Positions 30,809-31,762 of a stretch of DNA of 31,762 nt are shown here, in pieces; position 1 is the first letter of the stretch; each line of letters starts with the position of its first letter. The stretch lies in the NCBI GenBank assembly GCA_004028745.1, contig RAZP01000028.1, positions 1-31,762 of the forward strand, written 5' to 3'. Source of the DNA: Prosthecochloris sp. (lineage in GTDB: Bacteria; Bacteroidota; Chlorobiia; Chlorobiales; Chlorobiaceae). Below the pieces are notes generated by a model. It ran no database searches. It worked only from the letters and a program-made list of their open reading frames with translations, and was not told the origin of the DNA. A program made the translations under genes and the position numbers.

Positions 30809-30837
30809 AATATACTTCTTTCCCGCGCATATATCAA
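30809..30837 (-). promoter_or_regulatory. Promoter of RRM gene 2
   Basis: TTGATA (30837-30832), 17-bp spacer, TATATT (30814-30809). Transcription would start near 30802, at the base of the first leader hairpin. Confidence 0.65.
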
Positions 30838-30940
30838 AAAATGCCAGTCCTGCGCATCAAAAAAACAGAACCTTCGTTTCCAACCTAAATTCCGGGACAC
30901 TATCGGCGATTTACTATTCATCGAGTGCTTATCTTAACAC

Positions 30941-31699
30941 TTACAGCCTGGCCCCTCCGGATATTTCCAGAATCTGTCCGGTGATGAATGCGGCATCGTC
31001 AGAAGCCAAAAAAAGAGCCGACTTCGCTACGTCATCCGGTGTAGCGATACGCTGCAGCGGATAACGCCCTGCCGCATCTTCAGCCATTGTTTTCCAGCGT
31101 TCAGGCCCCAATACTTTCTCGAATACCGGGACATCGACAAGAGCAGGGGCAAGAGCGTTAACCGTTATACGGTACGGCCCCATAGCGAGGGCAAGGGAAC
31201 GGGTAAACGAAAAGATTCCGCCTTTGGCCGCAGAATAGGAAAATTGTCCCGGACTTCCCCTGTAAACCAGAGAACTCATATTGACTATCCGGCCATAACG
31301 ACGCGGCTTCATGAGACGGCAGGCTTCTCGACAGCAAAGGATAGATGATTTCAGGTTGAGATCCAGGTTTTTGCTCATGCGCTCATAGTCGATCAATTCG
31401 ATATCTGCAACTGGTTCAAGGTCGCCACCGGCGATATTGACCAGAATATCAAGTGCAGGAAACGATGATTCGATATCGGAAAAAAGCTGGACAATTTCAT
31501 CCTCCTTGGTCACATCGGCAACTATCCCGGTTGCCTGTCCCCCGCCTTTCTTGATATCTTCCCGAACCTCAAAAATCCCTGTGTGATTGCAGTCGCTGAG
31601 AATGACCGATGCTCCCTCGGCGGCAAAACACTGTGCTGCTGCGCGACCGATTCCTCCTGCTGCACCGGTTATCAAGGCTGTTTTTCCGGCAAGTCTCAT
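30941..31699 (-). CDS. FabG-like short-chain dehydrogenase/reductase
   Basis: This 252-residue classical SDR has TGAAGGIGRA (11-20), VNIAGG, the catalytic Ser142 or Ser143 with Tyr155 and Lys159 (YSAAKGG), NALAPALVDVPVF and a C-terminal FITGQILEISGGARL. The family reduces 3-oxoacyl-ACP or other ketones with NAD(P)H. NNAG is changed to NIAG, losing the first Asn, which is tolerated in some members. No fatty acid genes are near, so the substrate is open. The start lies 10 bases after an AAAGAAAAAGA stretch. Confidence 0.88.
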   Translation of the reverse strand: MRLAGKTALITGAAGGIGRAAAQCFAAEGASVILSDCNHTGIFEVREDIKKGGGQATGIVADVTKEDEIVQLFSDIESSFPALDILVNIAGGDLEPVADIELIDYERMSKNLDLNLKSSILCCREACRLMKPRRYGRIVNMSSLVYRGSPGQFSYSAAKGGIFSFTRSLALAMGPYRITVNALAPALVDVPVFEKVLGPERWKTMAEDAAGRYPLQRIATPDDVAKSALFLASDDAAFITGQILEISGGARL

Positions 31700-31734
31700 T
31701 GCATCTTTTTCTTTCGTGGCAAAACGGAAACCTC

Positions 31735-31762
31735 AGAGCATCTCTATTTATTGTCATGAGCG
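31735..31762. repeat. Left end of a MITE-like repeat leaving the window
   Basis: AGAGCATCTCTATTTATTGT then CATGAGCG matches the left end of the copy at 21645-21788 with a few changes in the first bases; the body continues past the window edge. Confidence 0.75.

Overview
The window looks like chromosomal DNA of a green sulfur bacterium (Chlorobiaceae, probably Chlorobium or Prosthecochloris). The marker genes are a BciA-type 8-vinyl reductase of bacteriochlorophyll synthesis, a CsmI/J/X-like [2Fe-2S] protein of the chlorosome envelope, and a 63-residue 2[4Fe-4S] ferredoxin close to the family that accepts electrons from the type I reaction centre. I cannot name the species from sequence alone. 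No rRNA, tRNA or CRISPR array was seen.

Layout. 1-2860: the 5' two-thirds or more of a cobalamin-binding radical SAM gene leaving the left edge, then a decayed zone with a DUF3179-like remnant, an AbiEii-like toxin fragment cut by a repeat, and a frame-disrupted mini-gene. 2865-6301: MazG-like hydrolase, sugar-nucleotide epimerase/dehydratase, a gene fragment directly behind a lysine 2,3-aminomutase (kamA), and an orphan HEPN protein. 6382-7629: a trypsin-fold protease followed by a 71-residue protein resembling the protease's own N-terminal domain. 7775-9276: ECF sigma factor, zinc anti-sigma factor and Spy/CpxP-like periplasmic protein, a likely envelope-stress operon. 9347-13623: carbonic anhydrase, lipoyl synthase, a membrane protein and two SDR proteins; the second SDR resembles plant chlorophyll b reductases (NOL/NYC1) but has His in place of the catalytic Tyr. 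13873-15527: chlorosome [2Fe-2S] protein, ferredoxin and a Gly/Arg-tailed zinc ribbon. 15727-21579: a fused 5-oxoprolinase/hydantoinase, a DUF218 protein, and a small cysteine-rich peptide directly before a radical SAM/SPASM enzyme, which I read as a compact RiPP locus. 21791-27434 (minus strand): bciA, DUF1847, PAP2 phosphatase, tandem universal stress protein and a CPA2 antiporter with an RCK domain. 27756-31699: RDD membrane protein, DUF4403 protein, FabG-like SDR, and two paralogous RRM RNA-binding proteins that share a nearly identical 5' leader.

A non-coding repeat family (about 115-145 bp, ends AAGGGCACCTCTATTTATT in inverted orientation) occurs about ten times, full-length or broken. 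It behaves like a MITE: copies truncate genes, supply a stop codon and flank the PAP2 gene on both sides.

The best candidates for something undescribed are the Cys-rich peptide/SPASM pair at 20215-21579, the duplicated leader RNA before the RRM genes (its 5' hairpin keeps pairing despite two substitutions), and the protease with its stand-alone N-domain-like partner.
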